Shown here piece after piece: positions 42,319 through 52,938 of a stretch of 64,000 bases of DNA. The translations under genes were made by a program, and so were the position numbers. Source of the DNA: Streptomyces sp. NBC_01237 (GTDB lineage Bacteria > Actinomycetota > Actinomycetes > Streptomycetales > Streptomycetaceae). The stretch's first letter is position 1, and every line of letters begins with the position of its first letter. The notes beneath the pieces are model-generated. The model had not been told where the DNA came from, ran no database searches, and worked only from the letters and a program-made list of their open reading frames with translations. The stretch spans positions 5,518,001 through 5,582,000 of the forward strand of contig NZ_CP108508.1 in assembly GCF_035917275.1 (NCBI RefSeq), written 5' to 3'.

Positions 42319-43872
42319 GTGCTTGATCTGAACAAAGGGAAATCGGGCCGGTCCGGGGCGGACGGCGGCGATCCGCCTTCCCGTGTGCCGGCCCCCGGCG
42401 GACCGGTGCTCGACGCGACCGCGGACACCGCGGACGCTGCCGGGGGCGTCGGCACCGCGGACGACGCGGATGTCAGCCGTGTTCCGCTGCGCCCGTACCT
42501 GATCGCCGCGGCCGTCCTGTGCGCGCTCTACTTCCTCTACTCCCACCTCCAGTACAGCCGGTTCGGCTCACCCTCCTGGGACCTGGGGATATTCGAGCAG
42601 GAGGTACGGGCGTACGCTGGCCTGAACGCCCCCGTCGTCGACATCAAGGGCCCCGGCTATCTGATCCTCGGCGATCACTTCAGCCCCGTCGTGGCGCTGC
42701 TCGCCCCGCTCTACTGGATCTGGCCCTCCGCCGAAGCCCTGCTGTTCGCGCAGGCGGCCCTGTTCGCCGTCTCCGCAGCGGTCGTCGGGCGCACCGCCCA
42801 GCAGATCCTGGGCGGCCGCTCGGGCCTGTGCGTCACCGTCGCGTACGGGCTCTCCTGGGGCCTTCAGGAGGCGGTGAAGTCCGACTTCCACGAAATCGCC
42901 TTCGCCGTACCGCTGCTCGCCCTCGTCTGCCGCGCCCTGCTCACCCGCCGATGGACCGCCGCCGCCCTCTGGGCCCTGCCGCTGGTCCTGGTCAAGGAGG
43001 ACCTGGGCGCCACCGTCGCCGTCGTCGGCTTCCTGCTCTTCCTGTACGGCCGCCGGCTCCAGGGCGCCCTGCTGGCCGCCTTCGGCCTGCTGGCCTTCGT
43101 CGTCACCGTCTTCGTCCTCATACCGGCGGCCAGCAGCGCGGGGACGTACGACTACTGGACGAAGATCGACAAGAACGGCGAGCAGGACGTCTCCCTCTTC
43201 GACTCCGTCCTCGGCGCCCTCAACTCCTCGGTCAAGATCGAGATGCTGGTCTTCCTGGTCGGCATCACCGCCTTCATGGCGCTGCGCTCGCCCCTGATCC
43301 TGCTGATCCTGCCCACGCTGGGCTGGCGCCTGCTGTCCCAGGACTCCCACCACTGGGGCATGGTCTGGCACTACAGCGCGATCCTGATGCCGGTGCTCTT
43401 CCTGGCCATGGCCGACGGCATCCGCCGCAGCCGCGCCTCCGCGCGCCCCTGGCTCGCCTCGTACGCGAAGGTCGCCGTCCCCGTCGCGACCGCGATCGCC
43501 CTGGCCCTCACCCAGCATCTGCCGCTGCGCGACCTGCTGCGTCCCGAGGCCTACCGCACCGACGCGCGCACCCACGCGGCCCGGCAGGCGCTGGAGGCCA
43601 TCCCCGCGGGGGCGCGCGTCGAGACGGACATCACGCTGATGGCGCACCTCACGGGCGACCGCACCGTCTACTGGGTCGGCGGAGCCCCCGGTACCGCCCC
43701 CGACATCGTCGCCATCAACCTGGACTTCGGCTGGGCGCAGCCGATCACCGACCCGGTGGCGTACGCCCAGCAGCTCCACCCCGAGGCGCGCTACCGGCTC
43801 AAGCACCGGTCCGGGAGCTTCGTGGTCATGGAGCGCACCACCCCGGCCCCGGCGGAGATCCCCGGACGCTGA
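42319..43872 (+). CDS. DUF2079 multi-pass membrane protein
   Basis: The 517-aa product has a charged 55-residue N terminus and about nine membrane helices starting at PYLIAAAVLCALYFLYSHLQ. The motif FGSPSWDLGIFEQ, a loop with GDHFSPVVALLAP and SDFHEIAFAVPL are typical of DUF2079, whose fold resembles GT-C glycosyltransferases; the Asp in WDLGIFEQ and the DHFSP loop lie where those enzymes bind lipid-phosphate sugar donors. Transfer of a sugar from a polyprenyl carrier is thus plausible but not shown. GTG 42319 follows a GCGGGGG site. Confidence 0.8.
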   Translation: MLDLNKGKSGRSGADGGDPPSRVPAPGGPVLDATADTADAAGGVGTADDADVSRVPLRPYLIAAAVLCALYFLYSHLQYSRFGSPSWDLGIFEQEVRAYAGLNAPVVDIKGPGYLILGDHFSPVVALLAPLYWIWPSAEALLFAQAALFAVSAAVVGRTAQQILGGRSGLCVTVAYGLSWGLQEAVKSDFHEIAFAVPLLALVCRALLTRRWTAAALWALPLVLVKEDLGATVAVVGFLLFLYGRRLQGALLAAFGLLAFVVTVFVLIPAASSAGTYDYWTKIDKNGEQDVSLFDSVLGALNSSVKIEMLVFLVGITAFMALRSPLILLILPTLGWRLLSQDSHHWGMVWHYSAILMPVLFLAMADGIRRSRASARPWLASYAKVAVPVATAIALALTQHLPLRDLLRPEAYRTDARTHAARQALEAIPAGARVETDITLMAHLTGDRTVYWVGGAPGTAPDIVAINLDFGWAQPITDPVAYAQQLHPEARYRLKHRSGSFVVMERTTPAPAEIPGR

Positions 43873-43887
43873 CAGCCGGTACGGAGG

Positions 43888-43970
43888 TTCGGGGCGGGAC
43901 GGACGCCCGTACGGGTCCGGGGCGCGTACGGAGGGTCGGGGGGGCGGGGCGAACGCCTGTACGGGGCCCG
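43888..43970. repeat. Imperfect tandem duplication, unit about 45 bp
   Basis: Two diverged copies beginning GTACGGAGG-TCGGGG and ending near GTACGGG-CCGG fill the spacer after the DUF2079 gene. Confidence 0.5.
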
Positions 43971-43979
43971 GAAAACGCG

Positions 43980-44014
43980 CGGAGGCCGCCCCCGGTGAAC
44001 GGGTGCGGCCTCCG
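43980..44014. terminator. Terminator between the DUF2079 and RDD genes
   Basis: 10-bp stem CGGAGGCCGC (43980-43989) with GCGGCCTCCG (44005-44014) and an inner CCCG/CGGG pairing, between convergent genes. Confidence 0.65.
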
Positions 44015-44030
44015 GTGCGAGCGGGGCGGT

Positions 44031-44630
44031 TCAGCCGGCCTTGACGACCACCGACGAGCAGACCTTGTCCGCGAACGTCTGCTTCTTCGAGTCCCACAGC
44101 GGCCACAGCCAGCCGATGTAGCAGGCGACGCTGTCCAGGAAGTGGGCCAGGCGGCGCACGAAGGCCATGCCGAAGCCGAGCGGACGGCCGTCGGCCTCGC
44201 GCAGCAGCCGGATGCCCACGGCCTTCTTGCCGACCGTCTGGCCCGTGGTGCCTTCCTGGTAGCACTGCCAGAGGGCGACGGCGATCATCGCGACGAAACC
44301 GATGACGGCGAGCACGGCTCCCACGGCGTCACCGACGCCACCGCCGATGATGGCCACCATGTACGGAACCATGAGGATCAGGCCGTCGATGATGAACCCG
44401 CCGAGGCGCAGGCCCCAGTGGGCCAGCTCGGGCATGCCGCTGCCGTAGCCCGGCTGCTGCTGCGGGTAGCCGCCGCCGTAGGGCTGGCCGGGCTGCTGCT
44501 GGGGGTAGCCGTAACCCTGCTGCGGGACACCCTGCGGAGCCTGCTGCGGGTAGCCGTAACCGGGCTGCTGGCCCTGGGGCGGCTGGCCGGGCTGCTGCCC
44601 GTACGGGTTGTTCGGGTCGCCGAAGCTCAT
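44031..44630 (-). CDS. RDD family membrane protein with Pro/Gln/Gly/Tyr-rich N terminus
   Basis: The 199-aa product has a 65-residue N-terminal tail of PQQGYGYPQQQPGQPYGGG type, then an RDD domain: LRLGGFIIDGLILMVPYMV with the conserved R and D, a second helix pair, and the TTGQTVGKKAVGIRLLRE motif. The role of RDD proteins is poorly known; some transport ions. AGGAA lies 5 nt before ATG 44630. A housekeeping-like promoter lies upstream, divergent from folD. Confidence 0.85.
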   Translation of the reverse strand: MSFGDPNNPYGQQPGQPPQGQQPGYGYPQQAPQGVPQQGYGYPQQQPGQPYGGGYPQQQPGYGSGMPELAHWGLRLGGFIIDGLILMVPYMVAIIGGGVGDAVGAVLAVIGFVAMIAVALWQCYQEGTTGQTVGKKAVGIRLLREADGRPLGFGMAFVRRLAHFLDSVACYIGWLWPLWDSKKQTFADKVCSSVVVKAG

Positions 44631-44731
44631 GGGTGTTCCTTACAGCAGACGTGCGGGGACGGTTACGGCCGCACGGAGGAAGGAACAGGTCAGCGGTCCG
44701 CCCCCCGTACTACCGCGGCACTGCGACCATC

Positions 44732-44761
44732 ATCGTTATAAGTCGCACGTAAGTTTGTCCA
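44732..44761 (-). promoter_or_regulatory. Candidate promoter of the RDD gene
   Basis: On the minus strand TGGACA (44756-44761) is followed by TATAAC/TAACGA at 15-17 nt (44733-44740), in an AT-rich patch of the divergent RDD/folD spacer. Confidence 0.4.
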
Positions 44762-44855
44762 GTCCGGGTCACCAGGTGTTGTGCAAGTGCAACCTTGTGT
44801 CCACGCGGTGACCCGCAATTGGTATGCGGGCGGGGTCATCCGCGAGGATGGGAAC

Positions 44856-45740
44856 ATGACTGCCCAGATTCTCGATGGCAAGGCCACCGCTGCCGCGATC
44901 AAATCCGATCTGACCGTCCGTGTGGCGGCCCTCAAGGCCCAGGGCATCGTCCCCGGCCTGGGAACCCTGCTCGTCGGGGACGACCCGGGCAGCCGCTGGT
45001 ACGTGAACGGCAAGCACCGTGACTGCGCGCAGGTCGGCATCGCCTCCATCCAGCGCGAACTGCCCGACACCGCGACCCAGGAGGAGATCGAGGAGGTCGT
45101 GCGCGAGCTCAACGGCAACCCCGAGTGCACGGGTTACATCGTTCAGCTCCCCCTCCCCAAGGGCATCGACACCAACCGGGTCCTGGAACTGATGGACCCG
45201 GCCAAGGACGCCGACGGCCTGCACCCGATGAGCCTCGGCCGGCTGGTCCTCAACGAGACCGGCCCGCTGCCCTGCACCCCCCAGGGCGTCGTCCAGCTGC
45301 TCCGTGCCCACGGTGTGGAGATCAACGGGGCGCATGTCGTGGTCGTCGGACGCGGCGTCACCATCGGCCGCTCGATCCCGCTGCTGCTGACCCGTAAGAC
45401 CGAGAACGCCACTGTCACCCAGTGCCACACCGGTACGCGTGACCTCTCCTCGCACCTCAGGCAGGCCGACATCATCGTGGCCGCCGCCGGTGTGCCGCAC
45501 CTGATCAAGCCCGAGGACGTGAAGCCGGGCGCCGCCGTGCTCGACGTGGGCGTCAGCCGCGACGAGAACGGCAAGATCGTCGGAGATGTGCACCCCGGCG
45601 TCGCCGAGGTGGCCGCCTGGGTCGCCCCGAACCCCGGCGGTGTCGGCCCGATGACCCGCGCCCAGCTGCTGGTCAACGTGGTCGAGGCCGCCGAGCGGAT
45701 GGCCGCCGAGGCCGCCGACGCCGCCGCGACCGCGGGCTGA
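44856..45740 (+). CDS. folD: Methylene-THF dehydrogenase / methenyl-THF cyclohydrolase
   Basis: The 294-aa product interconverts 5,10-methylene-THF and 10-formyl-THF with NADP. The catalytic Lys is in [15 protein letters not shown], the substrate-side signature is [10 protein letters not shown] with DADGLHP, and the NADP site is [14 protein letters not shown]; it ends in [16 protein letters not shown]. It supplies one-carbon units for PurN and PurH encoded nearby. ATG 44856 has GAGGATGGGA upstream. The DUF3017 gene follows after 20 bp, probably in one operon. Confidence 0.97.
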   Translation: MTAQILDGKATAAAIKSDLTVRVAALKAQGIVPGLGTLLVGDDPGSRWYVNGKHRDCAQVGIASIQRELPDTATQEEIEEVVRELNGNPECTGYIVQLPLPKGIDTNRVLELMDPAKDADGLHPMSLGRLVLNETGPLPCTPQGVVQLLRAHGVEINGAHVVVVGRGVTIGRSIPLLLTRKTENATVTQCHTGTRDLSSHLRQADIIVAAAGVPHLIKPEDVKPGAAVLDVGVSRDENGKIVGDVHPGVAEVAAWVAPNPGGVGPMTRAQLLVNVVEAAERMAAEAADAAATAG

Positions 45741-45760
45741 CCCGGACCGGAAGGAACCCC

Positions 45761-46519
45761 ATGGGTGCTGGTACGAGTCAGGCCGAACCCACTCCCGCCC
45801 GCCGGGAGTCGGGTGCGTCGGGGGAGCAGGGGAAGCCTGCGGAGCCGGGCGTGGCGACGGACGACGGAGCGGGCGGCGCGGTGGGCGACGGAGCTGACGC
45901 GGTGAAGGGCGGGGGCTCCAGCGGTGCGGCACCCGGTTCGGGCGCCGAAGCCGGTGCGGACGCCGGTGCGGACGCTTCTCCGGACACGGGTGCCGAAGCC
46001 GGTGGGGACGCCGGTGGCGAAGCTGCTCCGGACGCGGGTGAGGCCGCCGGGGCCGAAGCCGTTTCCGGTAGCTCCGAGGCCGATTCCGTCTCTGCTTCCG
46101 ACTCCGGGAGTGCCGCTCCCCGTAAGTCGCGCCGCTTCCCGTCGCTGACGCGCGACACGGCCCGTCCCGAGGGCGGCGGCAGGGCGGCTCCGGGCGACGC
46201 GCCCGCCCCGGCGCGGCAGTGGCCGCTGCTCACCGTGCTCTGCACGGCCGGCGCGGGGCTGCTGATCGTCGCCACGGACCCGTTCGACCAGGCGTTCCGG
46301 ATCGGCACGATGCTGATCGGGTTCGCGCTCGTCGCCGGGGCCGTGCTGCGCTGGGTGGTCCCCTCGGTCGGCATGCTCGCCGTGCGGTCCCGGTTCACCG
46401 ACCTGGTCACGTACGGGCTGATGGGGACCCTGATCGTGATGCTCGCGCTGATGGCCCAGCCCAAGCCGTGGCTGGACATTCCGGTGCTGGAGGACGCGGT
46501 CCACTTCACCATCCGCTGA
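45761..46519 (+). CDS. DUF3017 membrane protein with long acidic Ala/Gly-rich N terminus
   Basis: The 252-aa product has a 145-residue low-complexity tail (repeats such as GAEAGADAGADASPDTGAEAGGD) followed by three membrane helices in the last 100 residues (WPLLTVLCTAGAGLLIVATDP, FRIGTMLIGFALVAGAVLRW, TYGLMGTLIVMLALM). The helical part fits DUF3017, commonly found beside folD in actinobacteria. Function unknown. GGAAGGAA precedes ATG 45761. Confidence 0.8.
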   Translation: MGAGTSQAEPTPARRESGASGEQGKPAEPGVATDDGAGGAVGDGADAVKGGGSSGAAPGSGAEAGADAGADASPDTGAEAGGDAGGEAAPDAGEAAGAEAVSGSSEADSVSASDSGSAAPRKSRRFPSLTRDTARPEGGGRAAPGDAPAPARQWPLLTVLCTAGAGLLIVATDPFDQAFRIGTMLIGFALVAGAVLRWVVPSVGMLAVRSRFTDLVTYGLMGTLIVMLALMAQPKPWLDIPVLEDAVHFTIR

Positions 46520-46534
46520 GCCTGTTCCGACGGA

Positions 46535-46567
46535 GTGTCCGTCCCCTCCCCCGAGGAGGACGGACAC
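46535..46567 (+). terminator. Terminator after folD-DUF3017
   Basis: GTGTCCGTCC (46535-46544) pairs with GGACGGACAC (46558-46567) across a 13-nt loop, 16 bp after the stop. Confidence 0.7.
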
Positions 46568-46962
46568 CCGCGGCCGGGGCTCGACCGAAGCGGGAAGCTC
46601 CGGTGTGCGGTGACGTGCGTGGCCTTGCCACGTCCCGCATTCAGAGTCATGGACATGAAGAGCCGGTACAAGTGATCGCCGGGGCCTGTGGCACGGAAGT
46701 GACCATTCCGGCACGGTGTGATCGTCGCGCAACGGTGGCAGACTGGCACGGCGCACGGTACGGAGCGCGGCGCACGACAAGGCGTGCCGCAGTTCGCACG
46801 CTTCTGTGCGCTCCCTCGTCAGGAACTGACACCCTGGCTTCGCACATCCTCTTGGGCAGACCCGGAAACGGAAGACCGCCGAACCGGGCGTGGAGGCACG
46901 GAGCCGGTCGGCAGCTGGCACAGCGGACACGTCCGGGGGAATACAGAGGGGGGAGAGGGGCC
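46568..46962. other. Spacer without recognised features
   Basis: About 395 bp before the XRE-DUF2690 gene. Open frames exist but none has a recognisable product. A bulged inverted repeat around GACGTGCGTGGC/GCCACGTC (near 46611-46636) is the only structure seen. Confidence 0.5.
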
Positions 46963-48069
46963 ATGCCTCGCTGGAAGGCGTTACCGGAGGAACTCGACCC
47001 GCAAATACGGGAGTTCGCCAGCCAGTTGCGCAGGCTCGTCGACCGCGGCGGTCTGAGCATCGCCGCGGTGGCCGACCGCACGGGTTACAGCAAGACGTCA
47101 TGGGAGCGGTATCTCAACGGGCGGCTGCTCGCGCCCAAGCGTGCCGTTCTCGCCCTCGCCGAGGTGACGGGCACCGATCAGAACCACCTGAGCGTCATGT
47201 GGGAGCTGGCCGAACGCGCCTGGAGCCGCTCCGAGATGCGCCACGACAGAACGATGGAGACCATCCGGATCACGGAAGCGCGCGCGGCGCTCGGTGAGTT
47301 CGGTACGGTCCCGGCGGCGGGGGCGGGCGGCCGGGACCGCCGCTCCGGAGGCGGCAGACACGGCTCCGGGCGGTCCGCCGGCGCCGACAGGGGAGCCTCC
47401 GCCGCGCCGGGCGCGGGACCCGGCGCGCACGACGCGGCGCGCTCGCCGTCCGTACCCGTCCAGCGCGGCACGGTTTCGCACATTCCGCATCAGCCGCGGT
47501 CGCCGCACCACTCTCCACCGCAGTCCGGCCCCCAGCCGCCGAACCACAGCGGCCGTCGGGGCAGGCCCGCGGGCCGCCGCAAGCCGGCCGTGGTCGTCGC
47601 GGGGGTCGTCGGCGTACTGCTGGTCGTGACCGCTGCGGTGCTCCTCACCGGGCTGGGGGGCGACGACGGCGAGAAGAAGACCGCCACGCCCCCGTCGGCC
47701 GCACCGACGACAAGGGCGGCGGAGCTGCCGGACGGCGTCGAGTGCAGCGGCGCCGACTGCACGGGACAGGACCCCGAGGCCATGGGCTGCGGCGGCCAGT
47801 ACGCCCGTACGGTGGCCAGCGCCGTGGTCGGCGGCAGCCGGATCGAGGTGCGCTTCAGCGAGCCCTGTTCGGCGGTCTGGGCCCGGATCACCGAGGCCGC
47901 CACGGGCGACACCGTGCGGATCAGCGCGGGGAAGGCCGAGCAGGACGGCACGGTGGACGCGGACAAGGACGCGTACACCCCGATGGTCTCCGTGAAGAAG
48001 GCCGACGACGCGAAGGCGTGCGCCACGCTCGCCTCCGGCACGAAGGGGTGCACCGTCCCCCAGGCGTGA
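46963..48069 (+). CDS. XRE HTH protein with membrane helix and DUF2690 C-terminal domain
   Basis: The 368-aa product begins with an XRE-type HTH (residues 20-75, LSIAAVADRTGYSKTSWERYLNG), a long Gly/Ser/Pro-rich linker, one membrane helix (AVVVAGVVGVLLVVTAAVLLTG, near residue 220) and an extracytoplasmic DUF2690 domain with paired cysteines (ECSGADCTGQ, MGCGGQYA, SEPCSAVWARI, KACATL). A DNA-binding head inside and a Cys-bridged sensor outside suggest a one-component, membrane-bound regulator. Genes of this shape are numerous in Streptomyces and of unknown target. GAGAGGGG precedes ATG 46963. Confidence 0.8.
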   Translation: MPRWKALPEELDPQIREFASQLRRLVDRGGLSIAAVADRTGYSKTSWERYLNGRLLAPKRAVLALAEVTGTDQNHLSVMWELAERAWSRSEMRHDRTMETIRITEARAALGEFGTVPAAGAGGRDRRSGGGRHGSGRSAGADRGASAAPGAGPGAHDAARSPSVPVQRGTVSHIPHQPRSPHHSPPQSGPQPPNHSGRRGRPAGRRKPAVVVAGVVGVLLVVTAAVLLTGLGGDDGEKKTATPPSAAPTTRAAELPDGVECSGADCTGQDPEAMGCGGQYARTVASAVVGGSRIEVRFSEPCSAVWARITEAATGDTVRISAGKAEQDGTVDADKDAYTPMVSVKKADDAKACATLASGTKGCTVPQA

Positions 48070-49394
<1,325 letters not shown>

Positions 49395-49428
49395 TCGGAT
49401 TCCGGCCCCGGCCGGATCCGCCCGCCGT

Positions 49429-49473
49429 ACGTCGAAGCGCCCCGCAGCCTCCGCTGCCGGGGCGCTTCGACGT
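49429..49473 (+). terminator. Terminator after mdh
   Basis: Perfect 16-bp inverted repeat (49429-49444 and 49458-49473) with a further CAG/CTG pairing in the loop, 34 bp after the stop. Confidence 0.8.
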
Positions 49474-49643
49474 TCCGTCCCGGTCCGCACCGGGTTGACG
49501 CACAACTGAACGAACCGTCGCACGTGCCGGCGCGACGGTCGGAAATTCGCCGCCAACGGGCGGCTCGATCCAGGTATGTTGTCCCCTTTCCATCACCGAC
49601 TCGCCGCGCTGCCGGGCGGGTTGGGGACAGCAAGGGGGAACCG

Positions 49644-51572
49644 GTGACCCGGAGTGCCGTGCCGCGGCCGTCGCAGGGCCAGGATGATCTGCTCGGGAAA
49701 CCGCCCGTGCCTCCGGCCGCGAGCGAGGCGTGCAGACTGCTCTGCGCCGGGGTCTATCTGCACGACGGCTACCGCGATGCCGTGATCGACCACCTCTATG
49801 TGCAGGAAGAGCGGATCGCCGCCCCGTCGACGGGCTTCGACGCGGCGCGGGTGCTGGCCCACGCCCTGCGGGCGCGCCGCGCCGAACTCTGGTGGGCCGC
49901 GGGCATCCTGTGCGCCTGGCTGCTGGGCGTCGTGCTCACCAGGGGTGCCATCGCCGCCCTGGTGCTGCCGAGCGTCCTCCTCGCCGTCGCCCCCCTGATC
50001 CGGGGGACGTCGCGCAACCCACCGGTCCACCGGCGTATCCCGGCGTTCCTGATGCGCTGGTACGGGCGGCTCCTGATGCTCGCCCTCGTGGTCCTGATGG
50101 CCGGCGGTGCCCTCTCCGGTCTCTTCGGTGACGACGATTCCGAGGACTACGGCTCCTCCGGCGGATACGGCTCCGACGGCTTCTCCGACTCCGTGCCGGA
50201 CGGGTCGGATCTCGACTTCTCCGTACTGACCGGCGGTTTCACCTCCGGTGGGTCCGGCTCGGGCACCGCCTGGGGAGCGCTGGCCTTCTTCGCCCTGATC
50301 GCCGCGCTGGTGGGGCTCCGGCGCGGCCAGTTCGCCCGGGTCATGGCCGGTGAGCTGGCCAGGAAGAACTTCGCCGACCTCGCAGCCGACCCGGCCGAAC
50401 GGGCCGTGGGCGGGCGCTTCCAGCGGCTCCAGCAGCGGATCAGACTGGAGCAGCACGCTCCGTTGATCATGTACAACGCCAACGACCCGTTCTGCGGCGC
50501 CGGGGTCCCGTACCACCCGTGGAATCTGGCCGTCGAGCTCCGGCCGAGCGAGGACGGCCCGACCGAGCCGATCGACAACGCGCGGATCCTCCGCCGGATC
50601 GTGCCGCTGCTGGAGGCGCTGCGGGTGCCGTCCCCGCACGGTTCGCCGGAGGCCGCCGCCGCCGTACGGGACCGGCTCCGCGAGCTGCGGATCGACGAGT
50701 GCGTGTTCCTGCCGGTCGTGGGCATGCCGCGGCGCGAGGACGCCCCGTACGGTGCCCAGGGCTTCGAGACCCACCGGCTGGGCGCCGTCGAGGAGGGCGG
50801 GGAGAGCCGCAGGCACTTCCTGCGCATCCGGGTCGGCGGGTGGAACGAGGAGGTCGTCGTCACCGTCTTCGTCCGGGTCCACACCCAGGGCGGGATGCTG
50901 ATGCTGGAACTCGCGCCGCACGTCCTGATGCCGGTGCACCCGCTGTTCCAGGAGGCCGACCGGATCGCGCACCGGCACCGCAACAACAACTGGCTGGGGA
51001 AGGCCGCCTGGGCGGTGGCCCGCACCCCCGGCTCGCTGGTGCGCTCGGTCATCACCCTGGGGCGCGGCGGGGTCAGCGGCTGGACGCTGCTCACGGCGGG
51101 CAACAGAGGTGCGCTGCCGGACGGGCCCGCGTTGTCGATCCGGCAGCTGGGCGCGGACGACGAGGCGTCGCTGTTCCAGGACATGGACATCAACCGGTAT
51201 CTGAAAAGCATTCAGGACCGGGTGACCGGTGGTGTACGACTGGCCCTGCGGGAAGCGGGCTGGCAGACCGACGAGTTCGAGCAGAAGGTCGTGAACATCG
51301 GTGCGGGCGGGGTCTTCATCGAGTCCGCGAAGGACAGCGCGATCGGCATCGGGGACCACAACACCCTCACGCACACCGACAGGCGGACCGCGGCGGACCC
51401 GAACACGGCCGCAGGGGCGAAGCCGGGCACGAAGCCGGGTCCGGGCACACCGAAGCCGGGCAGCAAGCCGGGGCCGGGCGCGCCGACATCCCCGCCGAAG
51501 GCGTCCGGCCCAGGTCCCGGCCCGGGCGCCGGGCCGCGCACCGACCAGCACCCGAACACCGGAGGTAAGTGA
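49644..51572 (+). CDS. Membrane protein of unknown function with C-terminal GDHNT motif
   Basis: The 642-aa product is not recognised. Residues 25-75 look like a small helical domain (EACRLLCAGVYLHDGYRDAVIDHLYVQEE). Membrane helices lie near residues 80-118, 133-156 and 207-226, with an acidic Tyr/Gly/Ser loop (DDSEDYGSSGGYGSDG) between. The large soluble part (240-550) contains IMYNANDPFCGAGVPYHPW and FLPVVGMPR. Residues 567-576 read IGIGDHNTLT, and the tail is Pro/Gly/Lys repeat (KPGTKPGPGTPKPGSKPGPG). GTG 49644 has AGGGGG upstream. The next two genes carry related motifs, so the three likely act together. Confidence 0.65.
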   Translation: MTRSAVPRPSQGQDDLLGKPPVPPAASEACRLLCAGVYLHDGYRDAVIDHLYVQEERIAAPSTGFDAARVLAHALRARRAELWWAAGILCAWLLGVVLTRGAIAALVLPSVLLAVAPLIRGTSRNPPVHRRIPAFLMRWYGRLLMLALVVLMAGGALSGLFGDDDSEDYGSSGGYGSDGFSDSVPDGSDLDFSVLTGGFTSGGSGSGTAWGALAFFALIAALVGLRRGQFARVMAGELARKNFADLAADPAERAVGGRFQRLQQRIRLEQHAPLIMYNANDPFCGAGVPYHPWNLAVELRPSEDGPTEPIDNARILRRIVPLLEALRVPSPHGSPEAAAAVRDRLRELRIDECVFLPVVGMPRREDAPYGAQGFETHRLGAVEEGGESRRHFLRIRVGGWNEEVVVTVFVRVHTQGGMLMLELAPHVLMPVHPLFQEADRIAHRHRNNNWLGKAAWAVARTPGSLVRSVITLGRGGVSGWTLLTAGNRGALPDGPALSIRQLGADDEASLFQDMDINRYLKSIQDRVTGGVRLALREAGWQTDEFEQKVVNIGAGGVFIESAKDSAIGIGDHNTLTHTDRRTAADPNTAAGAKPGTKPGPGTPKPGSKPGPGAPTSPPKASGPGPGPGAGPRTDQHPNTGGK

Positions 51573-51574
51573 TC

Positions 51575-51955
51575 ATGCAGACGCCCGACGGGCAGGAGCC
51601 GGACCGGCGGACCGTCCACGTGGGGTCGGTGACCGGCAGCGCGTTCGCCATCGGCGACCACAACACCGTCACGCAGCACCAGCACGCGGCCCCGGCCGAC
51701 GAGACCCAGGCCGAACTGCTGCGTGCCGTGCGGCTGCTCCGCGCCGACCTGGAACGGTTCGTCCCCTCGGACACCACGCAGATCCTCGACGCCGAACTGG
51801 TCTCGGTCGAGGAGGAGATCGAGACCGGTGGCGCAGCCGCACCCGGCCGGCTCGCCCGGCTCCAGGAAGCGCTGACGGCGGCCGGTGCCCTCACCGGGAC
51901 GCTGGCATCCGGCGTCGCCGTGGGACAGGCGCTCGCCGCCCTGCTGGGAGGCTGA
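51575..51955 (+). CDS. Small helical protein with N-terminal IGDHNTVT motif
   Basis: The 126-aa product has the motif FAIGDHNTVTQHQH at residues 24-37, nearly the same as in the upstream protein, then a helical region (ETQAELLRAVRLLRADLERF and EIETGGAAAPGRLARLQEAL) ending in a mildly hydrophobic Ala/Gly/Leu helix. ATG 51575 has GGAGG 9 nt upstream; a GTG at 51569 overlapping the previous stop is possible. It sits 2 bp after the membrane-protein gene and 3 bp before the next gene. The shared motif and packing suggest it is the soluble partner of the upstream protein. Confidence 0.65.
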   Translation: MQTPDGQEPDRRTVHVGSVTGSAFAIGDHNTVTQHQHAAPADETQAELLRAVRLLRADLERFVPSDTTQILDAELVSVEEEIETGGAAAPGRLARLQEALTAAGALTGTLASGVAVGQALAALLGG

Positions 51956-51958
51956 ACG

Positions 51959-52912
51959 ATGACCGGGGGCGGCGGACCGCGCTGGAACGACGAGACACAG
52001 AGCTGGGAGACCGAGGAGCGGCGCGGCTACACCCCGCCGCCTCCGCCGCTGCCCTCCGTACCGCCCGTGGTGCCCGGGGTACCGGCGGTGCCCGTGGTCC
52101 CCGGTCCTCCCGGTCCGCCCACGCCTCCCGGTCCGCCGGGGCCCACGCCTCCCGGTCCGCCGGGTGCGTACAACAACATCACCGGGACCTTCGTCGCGGG
52201 CGGCGCGACGTCCTTCCGGGAGCGGGTCACCCCGCTGACCGCCGGTCTCGCCGTGGCCGTGCTCGCGGTGGGTGCGGCGACGCTGTGGTTCACGCTCGGC
52301 GGCGGGGACCGGGACGGCCGCCACGGTGCGCAGGGGGCCGGCGCCACGTCCACCGAGGCCGCGGCCACCGGTGGCGGCGGGCAGGAGACCACCCGCACGG
52401 ACAGCCCGCCGCCCCCCGACGCCTCGGCGTCGGATTCCGTGTCGCCGTCCGGCGCCCTGGAGGCGGGCTATACGGAGGCCGACGACGAGAAGGGCTTCAC
52501 CATCGCCGTTCCGGAGGAGTGGGACGTCCGTACCGAGGAAGGCGACGGGGTGTTCTACAAGCCGGCCGGCGGTGCTGAGCTGCTCCAGGTCTTCCGGGTC
52601 TCCGAGCCGTCCATGACCGCGCTGAAAGCGGTACGCGCGGCCTCCGACGAGCGCAGCGTCAACCCGGGTTTCGAGGAGGTCCGGATCGGCGCGGTGGAGA
52701 ACACCGGCGGCGGTGAGGCGGCCGAGCTGGTCTACGCCTACGACAGCGAGGAGACCGGTGGCCGGCGCCAGGTCGTCGAGCGCGTGTTCACCGCCTCGGA
52801 CGGACGGCTGTACGCGGTGCTGGTCGCCGCACCCGACACGGCGTGGCCACGTCAGGAGGAGATCCTGGACGTGGCCGTGAGGCACTTCGATCCGTACGGC
52901 AACCCCTTCTGA
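51959..52912 (+). CDS. Membrane-anchored protein with Pro-rich N terminus, YNNIT motif and extracytoplasmic domain
   Basis: The 317-aa product begins with RWNDETQSWET, then a Pro/Gly/Val-rich stretch up to residue 68, the short PPGAYNNITGTFVAGG (67-82), one membrane helix (LTAGLAVAVLAVGAATLWFTLGG, near residues 93-115), a Ser/Thr/Pro linker and an outside beta/alpha domain from about 165 (FTIAVPEEWDVRTEEGDGVFY) that resembles PsbP/LpqN-like lipid- or ligand-binding domains. The GAYNNIT stretch echoes the GDHNT motifs of the two upstream proteins. The third gene of an apparent three-gene operon. Confidence 0.65.
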   Translation: MTGGGGPRWNDETQSWETEERRGYTPPPPPLPSVPPVVPGVPAVPVVPGPPGPPTPPGPPGPTPPGPPGAYNNITGTFVAGGATSFRERVTPLTAGLAVAVLAVGAATLWFTLGGGDRDGRHGAQGAGATSTEAAATGGGGQETTRTDSPPPPDASASDSVSPSGALEAGYTEADDEKGFTIAVPEEWDVRTEEGDGVFYKPAGGAELLQVFRVSEPSMTALKAVRAASDERSVNPGFEEVRIGAVENTGGGEAAELVYAYDSEETGGRRQVVERVFTASDGRLYAVLVAAPDTAWPRQEEILDVAVRHFDPYGNPF

Positions 52913-52938
52913 CCGAGCGGGGCGCACCCGCGCCCCGC

